A DNA stretch of 6,297 bases from Nitrospirales bacterium (GTDB taxonomy: Bacteria; Nitrospirota; Nitrospiria; Nitrospirales; UBA2166), in contig JAJDBL010000375.1 of the NCBI GenBank assembly GCA_029261375.1, positions 1 through 6,297 on the forward strand, in the 5' to 3' direction. Below the pieces are notes generated by a model. That model had not been told where the DNA came from, did not search any database, and worked only from the letters and a program-made list of their open reading frames with translations. A program made the translations under genes and the position numbers. Positions 1-6,297 of the stretch are shown in pieces (position 1 is the stretch's first letter; every line of letters begins with the position of its first letter).

Positions 1-235
1 GGCATCGACAACCTGTTCGGCTTGGGCTCCCGTCCCCGTTGGATCGCCGCGTTGCAAAGCTTTGACGGCGGCGGAAGCGGTGGCATCAGCACCCACTCCG
101 GCGTCATCTCCTCCGCTGAGGGCATCGACAACCTGTTCGGCTTGGGCTCCCGTCCCCGTTGGATCGCCGCGTTGCAAAGCTTTGACGGCGGCGGAAGCGG
201 TGGCATCAGCACCCACTCCAGCGTCATCCCCTCCG
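1..235 (-). repeat. 120-bp tandem duplication inside the repeat-rich gene
   Basis: Bases 1-115 match 121-235 with only two differences (100 versus 220, and 109 versus 229). Bases 1-99 are identical to 121-219. Identity collapses at 116-120 versus 236-240, which marks one boundary; the other lies beyond the window. The unit is exactly 40 codons. Both differences fall in third codon positions and are synonymous (GCC/GCT Ala, GGA/GGG Gly), so the duplication is recent or kept homogeneous. Further copies may continue past position 1. Confidence 0.97.
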
Positions 236-573
236 GCTGCTGCGTCTCCAAGCCGATCCGCCTGATGCATGGCCCCAGTGGCATCGCGGGCGCCAGCTTC
301 GGTATGCGAGGCGACGTCAGTTGCTCCGGTATCGGAGAGATCTGTTGCCTGGTCAACATCCCCCCGCTGCAACGCTTTTGCGGTGGATGTTCCCGCCACG
401 TCGGCATCAAGTCCGGTGTCGTCCTGTCCTGCTAGCGCATCGTCACTCTCTCCTGTCAGTGCCCCCGCACCTGCCGCGATACTGGCACCAGCTGCGGCAC
501 CCAAGGCGGCATCGCCTGCTCCTGTCGTAGCGGAATCTATGGCCTTCGCAGCATCGCCACGCTGCAGCGCTTT
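1..573 (-). repeat. KALQRGD protein-repeat region (units of 65, 65 and 40 residues)
   Basis: The heptapeptide KALQRGD occurs four times, with its Lys codon at 573-571, 378-376, 183-181 and 63-61. Spacing is 195, 195 and 120 bases. The two upstream units share mainly the heptapeptide and an Ala/Gly/Asp-rich filler. The end of the second 65-residue unit (GGDDAGVGADATASAAV) is the same as the end of the 40-residue unit, so the short unit looks like a 25-residue deletion derivative that was then duplicated. A weaker possible earlier unit is hinted at by AIDAATDGA (340-348), resembling AIDSATTGA (403-411). Confidence 0.88.
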
Positions 574-1749
574 TGCCGCAGCATCATCCGTCAATCTCTG
601 CGCTTCACTCTTACTGTCGACATCGCCGAGGTCTATTGGTCCGGCCTTTTCCTGTATTGCAGCCTCTGTCGCTGTACGGGACCCAGCGTCAGGAATCTGC
701 GCAGGTGCTCCATCTGTAGCGGCGTCTATTGCTGGGCGAGGTTCAGCGCCGAGTCCGGTTTTTTCCCTAGCACTTGCAGGGAATCCCGTGGCTGCACCCA
801 GGCCGACTCCTGCCGCTGCAATGGCACCATATCGTTTCCCACGACGAATTAATCTCTTTGCGCTTTGATCCCTAGGGGATGTTGCTTCCGGCGTCTGGTC
901 TCGACTGGACGTCGACGCTTTATCTAGCACGGTACGTCGCACAGCCGTCGCCCTATCCCAGAGGAGCAGCGAATGCAATGTTCTTAGGTTTGGCCGGGGT
1001 GCTAGCGTCCGCCGCTGCACGACACGCCGTATTGGCTGCCATTTCGCGTGACGCCGCCGTGACCTTATTGGGATTTGAGTTGGACGTGTCTCAGAGCCAG
1101 CATCGCTCGCGCTCAGTGAATTTACGCGTTTCAGATTTGAGATCTTGATGCGTTGCCAGTGGGTCGGCAATCTGTTTCGCCCTGGCGCTAGCCGACGCAC
1201 CAGCCTCCGCGTCGGTTGCCACATTCCGCGCGCCCGCAACTTGTGGTTCCTGACCAACGAGGCTTGCGCCCAGCTCCTCCTCCGCAGTGAACGCTTTGAA
1301 CGACGAAGAGTTGGCCGAGGCCGTCGTCCTGGATCAACGTCTTGCAATGGCGAGGGGCTATCAGTGCCATCCTCGGATTGCAGAAATTCCTCATCATCTT
1401 CGGCAGCGAGTCGTTTTTGGATCGCCGCTTCTCTTTTCTTCCATTGAATGAAAAGAGTGTCTATTGCCGTCAGACAAGGGTCCTTGAGCGAAAACCAGGT
1501 CCAAAACCATCCCCATGTGCCTGCGTAAGAGAGTCGCGTTCTTAGAGGAAATGAGAGATGTCGTGTTCCAGAAGAGAGACTATCTTTTGGAGCTATCGCG
1601 TCCGCGTCCCACTGTTGTTTCAGACGTCGGATGGCTGAACGTGCTTTTGATGATCCGTGCGTCTGAGCAAACGTGTCGAGAAGGCGATAGGCTCCTCCCC
1701 TATCGCCTTGCGTAAGCCGCGCTTCTAGCTGTCGAAGTAACTCTTCCAT
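1..1749 (-). CDS. Unrecognised repeat-rich protein behind PAAR, candidate T6SS cargo; 3' end outside window
   Basis: I recognise no family. The frame runs open for 583 codons from ATG 1749-1747 to the window edge without a stop. Residues 1-60 are charged and helical (MEELLRQLEARLTQGDRGG...). Residues 75-88 hold an aromatic patch with TWGWFWTWF, followed by a basic-then-acidic helix (KKREAAIQKRLAAEDDEE) near 104-121. Residues about 144-263 are strikingly basic, with 29 Arg and only 2 acidic residues in 120. Two small-residue hydrophobic stretches with GxxxGxxxG-type spacing occupy about 307-322 and 413-434. From 395 on it is Ala/Gly/Asp-rich with four KALQRGD copies at 395, 460, 525 and 565. 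The start is a choice: no Shine-Dalgarno is obvious in the 32-base gap after PAAR. Position after vgrG-PAAR suggests a secreted effector whose C-terminus lies beyond position 1. That is inference; a structural or accessory protein is possible. The basic middle may be a frameshifted segment or a sequencing artefact. Confidence 0.75.
   Translation of the reverse strand, partial: MEELLRQLEARLTQGDRGGAYRLLDTFAQTHGSSKARSAIRRLKQQWDADAIAPKDSLSSGTRHLSFPLRTRLSYAGTWGWFWTWFSLKDPCLTAIDTLFIQWKKREAAIQKRLAAEDDEEFLQSEDGTDSPSPLQDVDPGRRPRPTLRRSKRSLRRRSWAQASLVRNHKLRARGMWQPTRRLVRRLAPGRNRLPTHWQRIKISNLKRVNSLSASDAGSETRPTQIPIRSRRRHAKWQPIRRVVQRRTLAPRPNLRTLHSLLLWDRATAVRRTVLDKASTSSRDQTPEATSPRDQSAKRLIRRGKRYGAIAAAGVGLGAATGFPASAREKTGLGAEPRPAIDAATDGAPAQIPDAGSRTATEAAIQEKAGPIDLGDVDSKSEAQRLTDDAAAKALQRGDAAKAIDSATTGAGDAALGAAAGASIAAGAGALTGESDDALAGQDDTGLDADVAGTSTAKALQRGDVDQATDLSDTGATDVASHTEAGARDATGAMHQADRLGDAAAGGDDAGVGADATASAAVKALQRGDPTGTGAQAEQVVDALSGGDDAGVGADATASAAVKALQRGDPTGTGAQAEQVVDA
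956..1333 (-). other. Apparent out-of-frame island within the repeat-rich gene
   Basis: In the continuous open frame this DNA reads as Arg-rich sequence such as SKRSLRRRSWAQ, unlike the Ala/Asp/Glu-rich flanks. In the frame offset by one base it reads FKAFTAEEELGASLVGQ, then ATDAEAGASASARAKQIAD, then KVTAASREMAANTA and ADASTPAKPKNIAFAAPLG, which matches the flanks in composition. That frame is bounded by TGA at 1336-1334 and TAG at 955-953, with one internal TGA at 1093-1091. The simplest reading is two opposite frameshifts, one near 1333-1310 and one near 975-956, either real or from sequence errors. Confidence 0.6.
1681..1709. repeat. Perfect 11-bp inverted repeat with 7-base loop
   Basis: The arms AAGGCGATAGG (1681-1691) and CCTATCGCCTT (1699-1709) are exactly complementary around CTCCTCC. 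The hairpin lies inside the coding region of the repeat-rich gene, beginning about 40 bases after its ATG. No T-run follows on either strand, so it is not a standard intrinsic terminator. It could slow translation, stabilise or process the mRNA, or be incidental. Confidence 0.6.
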
Positions 1750-1781
1750 ACGGGGATGAAATGAGTAGGATGCGGTGGTTG

Positions 1782-2102
1782 TTACCCGCCTGTAATCACG
1801 TCGGGCGATCCTTCGATCAATTTGCCGACGCCACCACAATGTTTGGACATGTCACCGAGACGGAACGCGGGTTGGCCGTTGATTTCTACCGTTGCGCTGC
1901 CGAGATCGGCCGTCCACATATTGGGCCCACAACAGGGGGTGGCAAGCCCCTGATCGCCTTTACGTAGCGCGGGTTTGTTATTGACCATGACATTCTCGGA
2001 GCCCTTTATGGCTGGACCCTGTACGACGTGAGGACAGGCCGGACACCCGTGGGCATCCGCTTCGGCCAAGGCTTTGTCACCTAGTCGTCCTTGTGGTGGC
2101 AT
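1782..2102 (-). CDS. Stand-alone PAAR spike-tip protein
   Basis: A 106-residue PAAR-repeat protein that would cap the VgrG trimer as a sharp, metal-stabilised cone and may recruit effectors. The visible signature is CPACPHVVQGPAIKGS (20-35), then NNKPALRKGDQG (41-52), a CCGPN turn (57-61), and INGQPAFRLGDMSKHCGG (74-91), ending in EGSPDVITGG. The two PA-x-R-x-GD blocks are the PAAR motifs. Cys/His residues at 20, 23, 25, 57, 58, 88 and 89 are candidates for the zinc site known in the family. The length matches a single PAAR domain, with no fused toxin at either end. The ATG at 2102-2100 precedes the conserved part by a sensible distance. The 53 bases between the vgrG stop and this ATG show no clear Shine-Dalgarno or promoter. 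The next gene begins 32 bases after this stop. Confidence 0.95.
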   Translation of the reverse strand: MPPQGRLGDKALAEADAHGCPACPHVVQGPAIKGSENVMVNNKPALRKGDQGLATPCCGPNMWTADLGSATVEINGQPAFRLGDMSKHCGGVGKLIEGSPDVITGG

Positions 2103-2155
2103 GACGTGATACTAACCCAAGGGGTGAAATGATTGGGAATGGAGAAGGTGATTCA

Positions 2156-3886
2156 CTAATTGAGTTTGATCATCGTTCCCTTAATGGTGACATTGCCCCC
2201 GGCTTCGATGGTGAGATTTCCATCGACCTTCAGGGTGCAATCTCCGCTCACATTATGGGTATGATCGGCTTCATTCACATGCGTTTCCTCACCGGTAACG
2301 GTGAGATCTCGCGTACCTTTAACGTTGTGTGTTTCGTTGCCTTTCTTCACGTCTATCGTATGATCGTTTCCCACTTCAAGCTTGTAATCATTCTTCACTT
2401 CCAGTGCCATGTCCTTTTGCGCGTGAAGATACAACTCTTCTGAGTCCTTCTTGTCTTCAAAACGGATCTCGTTAAACCCTGCCCCGCCTTTAGAGCTGTT
2501 GCTCTTGATGGTGCTCTTCGTCATATCTGTTGGAAGCGTATACGGGACGGTTTGTGTCGCGTTATACACAACGCCAGTGATAAGTGGCTGGTCGGGATCA
2601 CCATCCAGAAAGCTGACGACAACTTCCTGATCCATGCGCGGAATAAAGAAACTCCCCCACGTTTTTCCAGCCCACATTTGCGCAACGCGAATCCAGCATG
2701 AGCTATTTTCGTCATTCTTTCCGTTCCGATCCCAATGAAACTGTACGATGACACGACCATACTTATCAGTCCAAATCTCTTCCCCGCTTTTGCCCACCAC
2801 GATCGCCGTTTGTGTACCGGAAATCGTTGGTTTTGGAGTGACCCGTGGCGGGCGAAAGGGAATATCGCTTGGAACTGCCTCGAACGTATTCAGGTACGAT
2901 TCAGGCGTGATGGTGTGGAAAATTCCACGGAGCAGATAGGTCTGGTTCATATCTTGCCGATCATGTTCGGTCATGGTGAAGTTGTACCCACTGGTAAATG
3001 CGCGACAAAAGCTTGTCCCACGGAGAAGCGTGGATGGGACTTCGTGTGCTTCAATGCGATGGTTGGCTTTCGCTTCGCCATCACCCGTGTTCGAAAAGCC
3101 ACCGGGGTATTCGTACATGGTCATAGTACTGGTTGGAGTTTTGTCGTCAGCCGTCACGAAGAGCGGCGTTTCCGGTGTTTCGAAACTGAAATCTCCCATT
3201 TGATACGTGCCCGTGGACACCTGCTGCTCTAGGGTACATTGGGTGATGACGTCATCGTGGAGCAGGCTGGTTGCGGAATGTTGAAAACGTGTCGTATCCA
3301 AACCGGGATGTGTTTGATGTACTCCGGCATCATCGGAAAAGACGAGTGTATGTTTGCCGTCTTCGTGTTCAAAAAAATAGAAAATCCCTTCATCTTCCAT
3401 CAGTCGCGAAACAAAGTCGAAAGTGCTTTCCTGATACTGCACACAGTATTCCCTTGGGGAGTAGTTGGCCGAAAGAGCATCGCGATAGTCCGCGAATTGA
3501 AGATCGGTGAATATCGTCGTCACGATCTCTGGAACCGTCTGATTTTGAAATATGCGGCAATCTGAAGCCATCGTAAGCTGAGAGAGCCATGGGGACATCT
3601 CCGCGTAGTAGGTCGTGAAACCAAGTTGCGTATCGCCCTGAATAAAGCGAACGACGGTACCGTTGATGTAGCGGTTTGATCTGTCAACCAGTTCAACCGT
3701 CACTGTTGCCGTTTTGCCAACAATCTTACTGAAATCCAGACTTGGTTCTTCCGAAACCATGGTCAGCGTGAACTGGAACAAGCGGGAGATTGCTTCTTCT
3801 CCGTGCACTCGCTTAAGGATGAGGACATCCGGACCAAGCGGCGTAGATACCGAAAGTGACAGATTGTCTTGGGTATAGGTGGCCAC
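2156..3886 (-). CDS. vgrG: T6SS spike protein VgrG/TssI
   Basis: This is the trimeric puncturing spike carried on the Hcp tube and expelled on sheath contraction. It is 576 residues long, a standard length for a VgrG without a C-terminal effector domain. Residues about 5-345 are the gp27-like base (TPLGPDVLILKRVHGEEAIS near the start; YRDALSANYSPREYCVQYQE at 134-153; FVSRLMEDEGIFYFFEHE at 158-175). Residues about 365-450 are the gp5-like OB fold (TDKYGRVIVQFHWDRNGK at 373-390; SSCWIRVAQMWAGKTWGS at 395-412; LDGDPDQPLITGVVYN at 427-442). Residues about 470-576 form the repeated beta-helix (DKKDSEELYLHAQKDM, then V-K/D/G-N repeats) and end at MIKLN. The start codon is GTG (3886-3884), two bases after the clpV stop. 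No strong Shine-Dalgarno is visible, so translational coupling to clpV is likely. The lack of an extension means cargo must attach through PAAR, an adaptor or Hcp. Confidence 0.98.
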   Translation of the reverse strand: MATYTQDNLSLSVSTPLGPDVLILKRVHGEEAISRLFQFTLTMVSEEPSLDFSKIVGKTATVTVELVDRSNRYINGTVVRFIQGDTQLGFTTYYAEMSPWLSQLTMASDCRIFQNQTVPEIVTTIFTDLQFADYRDALSANYSPREYCVQYQESTFDFVSRLMEDEGIFYFFEHEDGKHTLVFSDDAGVHQTHPGLDTTRFQHSATSLLHDDVITQCTLEQQVSTGTYQMGDFSFETPETPLFVTADDKTPTSTMTMYEYPGGFSNTGDGEAKANHRIEAHEVPSTLLRGTSFCRAFTSGYNFTMTEHDRQDMNQTYLLRGIFHTITPESYLNTFEAVPSDIPFRPPRVTPKPTISGTQTAIVVGKSGEEIWTDKYGRVIVQFHWDRNGKNDENSSCWIRVAQMWAGKTWGSFFIPRMDQEVVVSFLDGDPDQPLITGVVYNATQTVPYTLPTDMTKSTIKSNSSKGGAGFNEIRFEDKKDSEELYLHAQKDMALEVKNDYKLEVGNDHTIDVKKGNETHNVKGTRDLTVTGEETHVNEADHTHNVSGDCTLKVDGNLTIEAGGNVTIKGTMIKLN

Positions 3887-3888
3887 TA

Positions 3889-6297
3889 TCAGGATCCAGA
3901 TCGTGGTCGTTTATTTGTGAGATGTGAGTCGCGCTCTGATGAGGAAATAGGAGACACCTTTAAGGGTTTTTTGTAGTGTTGACCTTTGACGATGCCATAC
4001 CAGAGGCGACGTACTCCGGATATGCAGAGGCGTATTCCGAAGAGGCATGCGCGCACAATCATCTTTCCAGCCTCCAGGACTCCATGCCATAGCAACGAAA
4101 CAATCGAAAGGATAAGTTGTCCGGTTTGTCTCATCCAAGCCATCAGGTGGTTGCCCACCTGAGAGAGTTGGGATGTTCCGCCTGAGGGTGACGACGCTGC
4201 TGCGTCAAGGGGCAGTGAGGTTCTCGTCATGTGCCTGAAAGAAGGTTGGGACTTGGCCTGTGATGTCGCAGGCACAATAGACCGACGCGCTGGATCCAAG
4301 GCAATATGGATGTTGGTATTGGGGTGTCCTTCAACCATATCCTGAAGCACTCCTTGAGACACCTGTGGGAGAATAAGCCGCGTTACGAGCTGATCGATTT
4401 GGCGAGCGCCACTCTCTGCCACCGCACAACGTGAAGCGATTCCTGTGACGACGTTCTCCGCGTAAGTGAGTTCCGCACGATGGCTTTCTCGGTAGCGCTG
4501 TTGGAGGGCGGTCAGCTTTCGGCGGATGATGTCTTGGATCTCAGAGGCTCCCAACGGCTGATAGGGTATCACGACCAAACGACTCATAAGATGCGCCGGT
4601 AAATGCCTGCTCAGGTCCGGTGTGATCAGTTCAACAAGTTCATCTGCCGTGATGGAGTGGGATGCGTTGTGACAGGCATTGAAAATCGCATCCTTCCCTA
4701 TCGCGGATGTCATGAGGATGACCGTGTTTTTAAAGTCGACGGTGAGACCTTCACTGTCTTCCAAACGGCCTTTATCGAATATCTGATAGAACAGTTCGAG
4801 AACCTGCGGATGAGCTTTTTCGATCTCATCTAAAAGCAGTACACAATAGGGATTGCGTCGAACCGCTTCGGTCAGCACCCCACCCTGTCCGTATCCAACA
4901 TATCCAGGTGGTGATCCCTTCAGTTTCGACACGGTGTGGGATTCTTGATATTCCGACATGTTGATGGTGACAAGATGACGGGACCCGCCATACAGCAGAT
5001 CGGCGAGGGCGAGCGCGGTTTCCGTCTTTCCGACCCCGGATGGCCCGGCGAGAAGAAAGACTCCCACTGGTTTTTCAGGGTCTTTCAGGTTTGTCCGATA
5101 CGCGACCATTCGCTCACAGATCATCGCGATGGCATCGGGTTGGCCAACGATCGCATCTTGAAGCCTGTCGTTGAGTGCAAGTAATTCGTGCACCTCATCC
5201 ACCAGCATCTTTCCAGCAGGAATTCCGGTCCAACTTGCGATGACAGAGGCGATCACACGTGCATCCACGCATATTGACACCATGGGTGAATCGCCTTGCA
5301 GTGTGGCAAGTTCCTTTTTCGTCCGCGCTAGCTCAGCGACCAGAGAAGCATCCTCTGGTATGTGAGTGTTTCCCCTGCCTTGTTGTTCCAGTGTCCACTG
5401 GAGGCGAAGCAGTTTTTGAGTCAGCGCGCGTTCAGACTTCCAGCGCTCATCGAGTGCTACCATTCTCAGTCGTTCTGAAGATACCTGTTCGGTGAGCTGC
5501 GTCATGCGATCTGCATGGAGCCCGTTGGAAAGACGTTCACGTGTGAGCATCTCCAATTCCACCTTGCCGCTTTCGCATGATCGCCTCGCCTCGTCAATCT
5601 CTGGAGACACAGCGTGCATGCTCACCGCGACCCGTGCGCATGCAGTATCGAGTACGCTGATCGCCTTGTCAGGAAGACGCCGTTCCGTAATGTGACGATG
5701 GGAAAGTCTGACAGCCTCACGGACAGCCTCATCGAGTATGCGAACCTTATGATGCTGTTCCAGGTTGCTGACCATGCCCCGTACCATTTCGGTCGCCGTG
5801 ACCTCGTCAGGCTCGTCAACCATCACCACTTGAAAGCGGCGGGCAAGAGCGGGATCCTTTTCGATTGATTTCTTGTACTCTCCCCAGGTGGTTGCCGCGA
5901 TCGTCCTGAGGTCCCCACGCGCCAACGCGGGTTTGAGTAAGTTTGCCGCATCACTTTGCCCGGCCACCCCACCCGCCCCGATCAGGGTATGTGCCTCATC
6001 GATAAACAGAATAATAGATTTCTCAGCCGCATTGACTTCGGCGATCACGGTTTTCAGTCGACGTTCAAACTCACCTTTCAGGCTTGCACCTGCCTGGAGC
6101 AATCCCAGATCGAGCATCCGTACCGAAACGTGGTGGAGTGCAGGAGGAACACGGCCCTGTGCAACACAGAGGGCAAATCCTTCCACGACAGCCGTCTTTC
6201 CCACCCCCGCCTCACCCGTCAGAATGGGATTGTTCTGTCGTCGGCGCATGAGGATATCGACAATCTGGCGAATTTCAGTGTCTCGTCCCAGGATGGG
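3889..6297 (-). CDS. clpV: T6SS sheath-disassembly AAA+ ATPase ClpV/TssH, 5'-truncated by window edge
   Basis: The product is the cytoplasmic hexameric Clp-family unfoldase that extracts and recycles contracted TssB/TssC sheath using ATP. The 802 visible residues begin at PILGRDTEIRQIV, so the N-terminal domain and the start codon lie beyond position 6297. In visible-fragment numbering I see: first Walker A GEAGVGKT (28-35); pore loop GASLKGEFERRL near 70-80; Walker B LFIDEAHTL (97-105); TIAATTWGEYKK (132-143) and the RRF arginine finger (153-155); a charged helical middle domain (about 231-331); linker WTGIPAGKM (356-364); second Walker A GPSGVGKTE (418-426); pore loop GSPPGYVGYGQGG (461-473); Walker B LLLDEIEKAHP (487-497); and sensor 2 GARQID near 630. 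Motif spacing and the shortened middle domain fit ClpV rather than ClpB, as does the vgrG/PAAR context. Two features are odd: sensor 1 of the second ATPase domain reads TSAIG where TSN-x-G is usual, and about 130 residues follow the normal end of the fold. The stop is TGA at 3891-3889, two bases before the vgrG start. Confidence 0.97.
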   Translation of the reverse strand, partial: PILGRDTEIRQIVDILMRRRQNNPILTGEAGVGKTAVVEGFALCVAQGRVPPALHHVSVRMLDLGLLQAGASLKGEFERRLKTVIAEVNAAEKSIILFIDEAHTLIGAGGVAGQSDAANLLKPALARGDLRTIAATTWGEYKKSIEKDPALARRFQVVMVDEPDEVTATEMVRGMVSNLEQHHKVRILDEAVREAVRLSHRHITERRLPDKAISVLDTACARVAVSMHAVSPEIDEARRSCESGKVELEMLTRERLSNGLHADRMTQLTEQVSSERLRMVALDERWKSERALTQKLLRLQWTLEQQGRGNTHIPEDASLVAELARTKKELATLQGDSPMVSICVDARVIASVIASWTGIPAGKMLVDEVHELLALNDRLQDAIVGQPDAIAMICERMVAYRTNLKDPEKPVGVFLLAGPSGVGKTETALALADLLYGGSRHLVTINMSEYQESHTVSKLKGSPPGYVGYGQGGVLTEAVRRNPYCVLLLDEIEKAHPQVLELFYQIFDKGRLEDSEGLTVDFKNTVILMTSAIGKDAIFNACHNASHSITADELVELITPDLSRHLPAHLMSRLVVIPYQPLGASEIQDIIRRKLTALQQRYRESHRAELTYAENVVTGIASRCAVAESGARQIDQLVTRLILPQVSQGVLQDMVEGHPNTNIHIALDPARRSIVPATSQAKSQPSFRHMTRTSLPLDAAASSPSGGTSQLSQVGNHLMAWMRQTGQLILSIVSLLWHGVLEAGKMIVRACLFGIRLCISGVRRLWYGIVKGQHYKKPLKVSPISSSERDSHLTNKRPRSGS

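Noticed and set aside
45..573. RGD tripeptides as integrin-binding motifs
   Set aside because: RGD here is part of a longer bacterial repeat (KALQRGD), and nothing else suggests a host adhesin.
22..868. Plus-strand open frames of up to 199 codons, two of which show repeated protein sequence
   Set aside because: They are antisense shadows of the repeat-rich minus-strand gene. The protein repeats simply mirror the 120-base duplication, and gene direction, codon pattern and operon context favour the minus strand.
1188..1397. Minus-strand 69-codon frame starting MMRNFCNPRMALIAP
   Set aside because: It is the third frame across the island, rich in Cys/Trp/Gly with no domain. Neither its composition nor its ends fit the flanking gene.
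1681..1709. Intrinsic terminator
   Set aside because: The stem is strong but no T-run follows on either strand, and it lies inside an open reading frame.
2103..2155. A separate promoter or regulatory site between vgrG and the PAAR gene
   Set aside because: The 53 bases show no convincing -10/-35 pair, operator palindrome or Shine-Dalgarno; co-transcription is the simpler reading.
2129..3565. Plus-strand open frames of 63-165 codons opposite vgrG
   Set aside because: They are antisense shadows of a clearly recognisable VgrG and show no domain signal of their own.

Overview
The window is part of a type VI secretion system (T6SS) cluster, so the source is a Gram-negative, diderm bacterium. GC content is moderate, and the genus or phylum cannot be resolved from the sequence alone. 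All four genes lie on the minus strand, closely spaced, and read like one operon. In transcription order they are tssH/clpV (3889-6297, 5' end outside the window), vgrG/tssI (2156-3886), a small stand-alone PAAR gene (1782-2102) and an unrecognised repeat-rich gene (1-1749, 3' end outside the window). There is no gene-free stretch above 60 bases and no RNA gene, insertion sequence, CRISPR array or convincing terminator.

The first three genes cover the ATPase that recycles the contracted sheath (ClpV), the spike trimer (VgrG) and the sharpened zinc-type tip (PAAR). The fourth gene sits directly behind PAAR, where T6SS cargo effectors are commonly encoded. Its product has no family I recognise. 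It has a charged helical N-terminus, a Trp-rich patch, a very arginine-rich middle, two glycine-zipper segments, and an Ala/Gly/Asp-rich region with four copies of the heptapeptide KALQRGD spaced 65, 65 and 40 residues apart. The last two units are a nearly identical 120-bp tandem duplication that runs to the window edge. Candidate effector is an inference from position and composition.

Three points deserve attention. (1) Within the fourth gene, about 956-1333, the continuous open frame gives an Arg-rich, almost acid-free sequence. A different frame of the same DNA gives Ala/Glu/Asp-rich protein like the flanks, which suggests a compensated pair of frameshifts or assembly indels. (2) ClpV carries a C-terminal extension of roughly 130 residues with a hydrophobic, basic segment. 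(3) The second ATPase domain of ClpV has Ala in place of the usual sensor-1 Asn.
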